In this document: in pieces, positions 61,427-64,000 of the stretch
Position numbering within the stretch: position 1 is the first letter of the stretch
Layout of the letters: each line of letters starts with the position of its first letter
From: Selaginella moellendorffii
Taxonomy: Eukaryota > Streptophyta > Lycopodiopsida > Selaginellales > Selaginellaceae
Reading direction: 5' to 3'
NCBI RefSeq assembly: GCF_000143415.4
Contig: NW_003314265.1
Location: forward strand, 3,942,660-4,006,659
Length of the DNA: 64,000 nt
The notes under the pieces: model-generated
The model's input: the letters and a program-made list of their open reading frames with translations, nothing else
The model's database searches: none
What the model was told of the DNA's origin: nothing
Translations under genes and position numbers: made by a program

Positions 61427-64000
61427 AAGCTCTATTTCGTTAAAGTGGGAATTGTCATTATCCCACTTGTAAAATAAGGTTTCCAAACCTTTATATAGTA
61501 TATAAATATAACAAAATTCAACTGCATTGAGGCACATGCCATTTTATTTTAAACAAGGAAATGTCTACTCAATCACTTCTCCTCCCCCTGCCACTGCTTC
61601 ACCTCTCTCTTCTCCTTGTCATCGTCGTCCAATTTCTTTCCATCCTTTTAATATTGGCTCAGTTGCTCCGAGTCTAGGTGGAGCCCAAGTCCCCATTCAA
61701 TCTTTACTTTCCCCTTATTAATAAAACAACTTCGTAGACTTCCAATAACATGCTGTAACACTTCTAGTATAATACAAATCCTCTCAAAGAATTGTCTTTT
61801 AATATTAATACAATGGCATGGAACCCCATGCCATAATAAGTTACATTTTTAAATAAATACATGCCATCTCAGACTGTTATTTTTTGCCTCCAACGCCTAT
61901 ACAATAATCTTGGAATTTCATCACTCTCCACACTATCAGGATTTAAACCCAATAGTAATGCCATCTCTTCTCTAATACGTCCACGCTCATGTTCAGTGGT
62001 CGAAGAACCCATCTGGTTGAGCAGATTATAGAGATGCGGATAGTGCTTGGCTAGACAATATACATGCCATAAATGATGACTGGTGTCTGTCCGATCAAAT
62101 GGCTTCTGATATACCGTTCCATCTGCCATTTGGTTGATTTCTGCAGCCACCTGGCCGGTTCTCTATCACCATCGTTTCAAGCCGTTTTGCAAGGTCCCCT
62201 AGAACATACGGTTTCTTCTCCCTAGTTTCCATACTGCAAGAGATGGGGTGCACTGCATATGTGTGCGTGTTCGCTGCAGTTTTAATCGGCGAGTCATCGA
62301 TGATGAGGATTTCACTTGACTTAGCAATCCGGTTCATCACTACAGCCTCTGGCTTGACGAAGATGGGCTTGCTACCCCTCACATGGACCATAGTCAAGCA
62401 ATCCTCCTGCGTTAGGAGAAAGTTAAATGGTAATATTACTCGCGTCTGATCGTGCATCATCTGTAGCAACGTTAATGCATTGTGGCGCATCATGGATGTC
62501 CAAACTCCCAATTGCAAATTGAACCCGGCCCTCTGTTTTAAGTGTCGCATGGTCATTATTAGATCCCGCAGTTTCTCCCGTGTGATTAATGTGAATCTGT
62601 CTCTTTTGACCAACTTGCGACCGCAGGCTTTGGAGGGTGCAGTGACATTCGAGGACGAGCCACGCTCATGGGAGAAAAGGACACCGTTCAGATCAAAAAC
62701 GATACAGTACCTTCGCCGTGACTCTGAAATGAAATTCGTCAGCATAAAAAATGGTACAAGTCAATTTTACCATCTACAATATTAGCGAATGGTGCTCCCG
62801 ATGGTCGTTGAGAGGGTTTTGGTCGAGGAAACGTGAAGGGCAGAAATACTCTCCTCTGCAATGTGGGGTCAATCGCATCCGATGGCGTGTGGGCACATGC
62901 CATTTCAGCTGTAGACTCTGGTACAACTGGCTCAACAGTGGCATGGGGTGGTTCCGATGGCGTGTGATCACACGCCATTTCAGCTGGTGCCTCCGTTGGC
63001 AAAGTGGACATGACCGAACAGGCAGCAGGGGCGGTGTAGGGAGGTTCCAACGGCGCGTAGTCAGACGATTGGGCAAACGTTGGAAATGAGGATACGACCG
63101 GCTCGGCGGCTGGGGCGGCCTCATGCGGGTCCAATGGCGCCTGGTCACCGTCAGTTGGATACGTGGACAAGATTGACTCAGTGGTATGGGCAGCATCAAG
63201 TGGAGCGTGGTCAGCTTGCTTGGCGTTGATATGGATAGTAGCCTCCACCAGCTCTGATGACTCTTGCAGGCAAGTAGAGTCCACTGGCGGATCCATATGC
63301 ATGTCCAAATATCTCCCTTCGATTGAGATGGTATCCTCCCTACTGGCTACTAAAAACAAACTCATTAGCACATTGAATCGACTATACTGTATTTACCATC
63401 AACTGCTATTGAGGAACTAGGACCGATATCACTTGGGCGCACTGTTGATTCTGAAGGATTGGACATACGTTTCGACCCTTGCTTGGCACTATCCTTCCTC
63501 AACACTAAAGGCTAGAGTTTGTATCTTAATTCAACTAAATAATCTCTACTTACCATTTCTTCTGCGACCTACATGGACAATGTTAGAAATGGTAAAAGGT
63601 TAGGAATGGATGTACTATTATTTACCTGATGGTTTGTCTTGTATGACCTTCCTCCGCTGCTCTTTGGCCACCTCAGGCTGGCCATCATTGTCATCATCGT
63701 CATCGTCGTTATTGTGATCGTCACCATTGTGAGGACCATCCAAGTCCTCTTCGTCCTCCTCTTCTTCGTCCTCCTCTTTTTCGTCCTCCTCTTCTTTGTC
63801 CTCCTCTTCGTCCTTCTGCTCTTCCTGCTCATTATCTTTCTCTGGCTCCTCATCCCCCTCCTGCATTTCTTCCATAGGCTGCTCAGGCTGGATGGCTTGT
63901 TTTTCCAGAACCATCTTGGGAAAATCATCTGGCCGAGTCTCCATCTCAAAATACAAGACATCCATAGCCTGTTTTAGTGCTTGACCTAGGACCGTATCCT
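61427..64000. mobile_element. Second copy of the TIR transposon (left part; runs off the window)
   Basis: Starts with the same AAGCTCTATTTCGTTAAAG terminus and tracks 11121 to about 13690 at very high identity. Differences include an 11-base insertion near 61582, an 8-base deletion near 62151, a three-base insertion at the 63346 splice border and a longer acidic repeat at about 63770. The left flank is TCAA, the expected position of a 4-bp target duplication. The right end lies outside the window. Confidence 0.92.
61869..64000 (-). pseudogene. Second copy of the ParB/HAD gene, 3' exons, frameshifted in the HAD domain
   Basis: The exons mirror those of the first copy: 63626-64000 (cut by the window), 63554-63568, 63397-63504, 62771-63346 and 61869-62723. 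An 8-base deletion near 62151 shifts the frame late in the HAD-like domain, after the IIDDSP motif, so the normal C-terminus cannot be made in this copy. The DLNG and IIDDSP motifs precede the break and are intact. Three other small changes keep frame, so the rest looks only recently released from selection. Confidence 0.85.

Overview
This is a plant nuclear genome window. The evidence is spliced genes with GT-AG introns of about 40-130 nt, a plant-only DVL/RTFL peptide, a long-array PPR gene, plant-type LTR retrotransposons primed from initiator tRNA-Met, and Arabidopsis-type (AAACCCT)n heptamers. Very short introns, an intronless PPR gene built from 31-residue S motifs and a Crinkler/RHS-like NTPase suggest a lycophyte such as Selaginella. 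That organism call is inference.

Layout. Positions 1-6.2 kb are a small gene-rich island: the 3' part of a cytosolic phosphoglucomutase gene (12 exon pieces), a 57-residue DVL/RTFL peptide gene, a 635-residue PPR gene, and a broken J-domain/carrier-like mosaic. Positions 6.2-8.97 kb are AT-rich relics. Positions 8.97-30.28 kb are one Ty3/gypsy chromovirus (361-bp LTRs, CAATT target duplication) that has been hit twice. One insertion is a 15.1-kb terminal-inverted-repeat DNA transposon at 11121-26263 (24-bp perfect TIRs, TCAT target duplication). The other is a 600-bp TRIM at 27934-28533 (GTCCT duplication). Positions 32.8-34.2 kb carry a single-exon Crinkler/RHS-type P-loop NTPase gene with a downstream in-frame continuation. 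Positions 36.1-61.4 kb are nested large non-autonomous LTR elements with no recognisable coding capacity: one family present in inverted and self-nested copies (best copy 51825-59088), and a second family at 39194-47288 (CAAAT duplication) whose LTRs carry a CCGAGN minisatellite containing the 480-base N gap. From 61427 to the window end there is a second, truncated copy of the TIR transposon.

The TIR transposon is the most interesting object. It encodes a 1029-residue transposase-like protein (plus strand; RNase H-like D/DN/HED motifs of a DUF7869-like type). Its second gene is a long minus-strand gene that can be joined in frame across at least ten introns into about 1639 codons: a ParB/Srx-like segment, a basic region, an acidic low-complexity region, a Pro-rich region and a C-terminal FCP1/HAD-type domain. 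The element also carries a three-copy 943-bp tandem repeat with telomere-like heptamers. At least 25 copies of a 22-bp palindromic motif are scattered through it, in introns, spacers and even coding exons, and I saw none outside the two copies of the element. A DNA-binding (ParB-like) element protein with dispersed palindromic sites is an attractive but untested idea.
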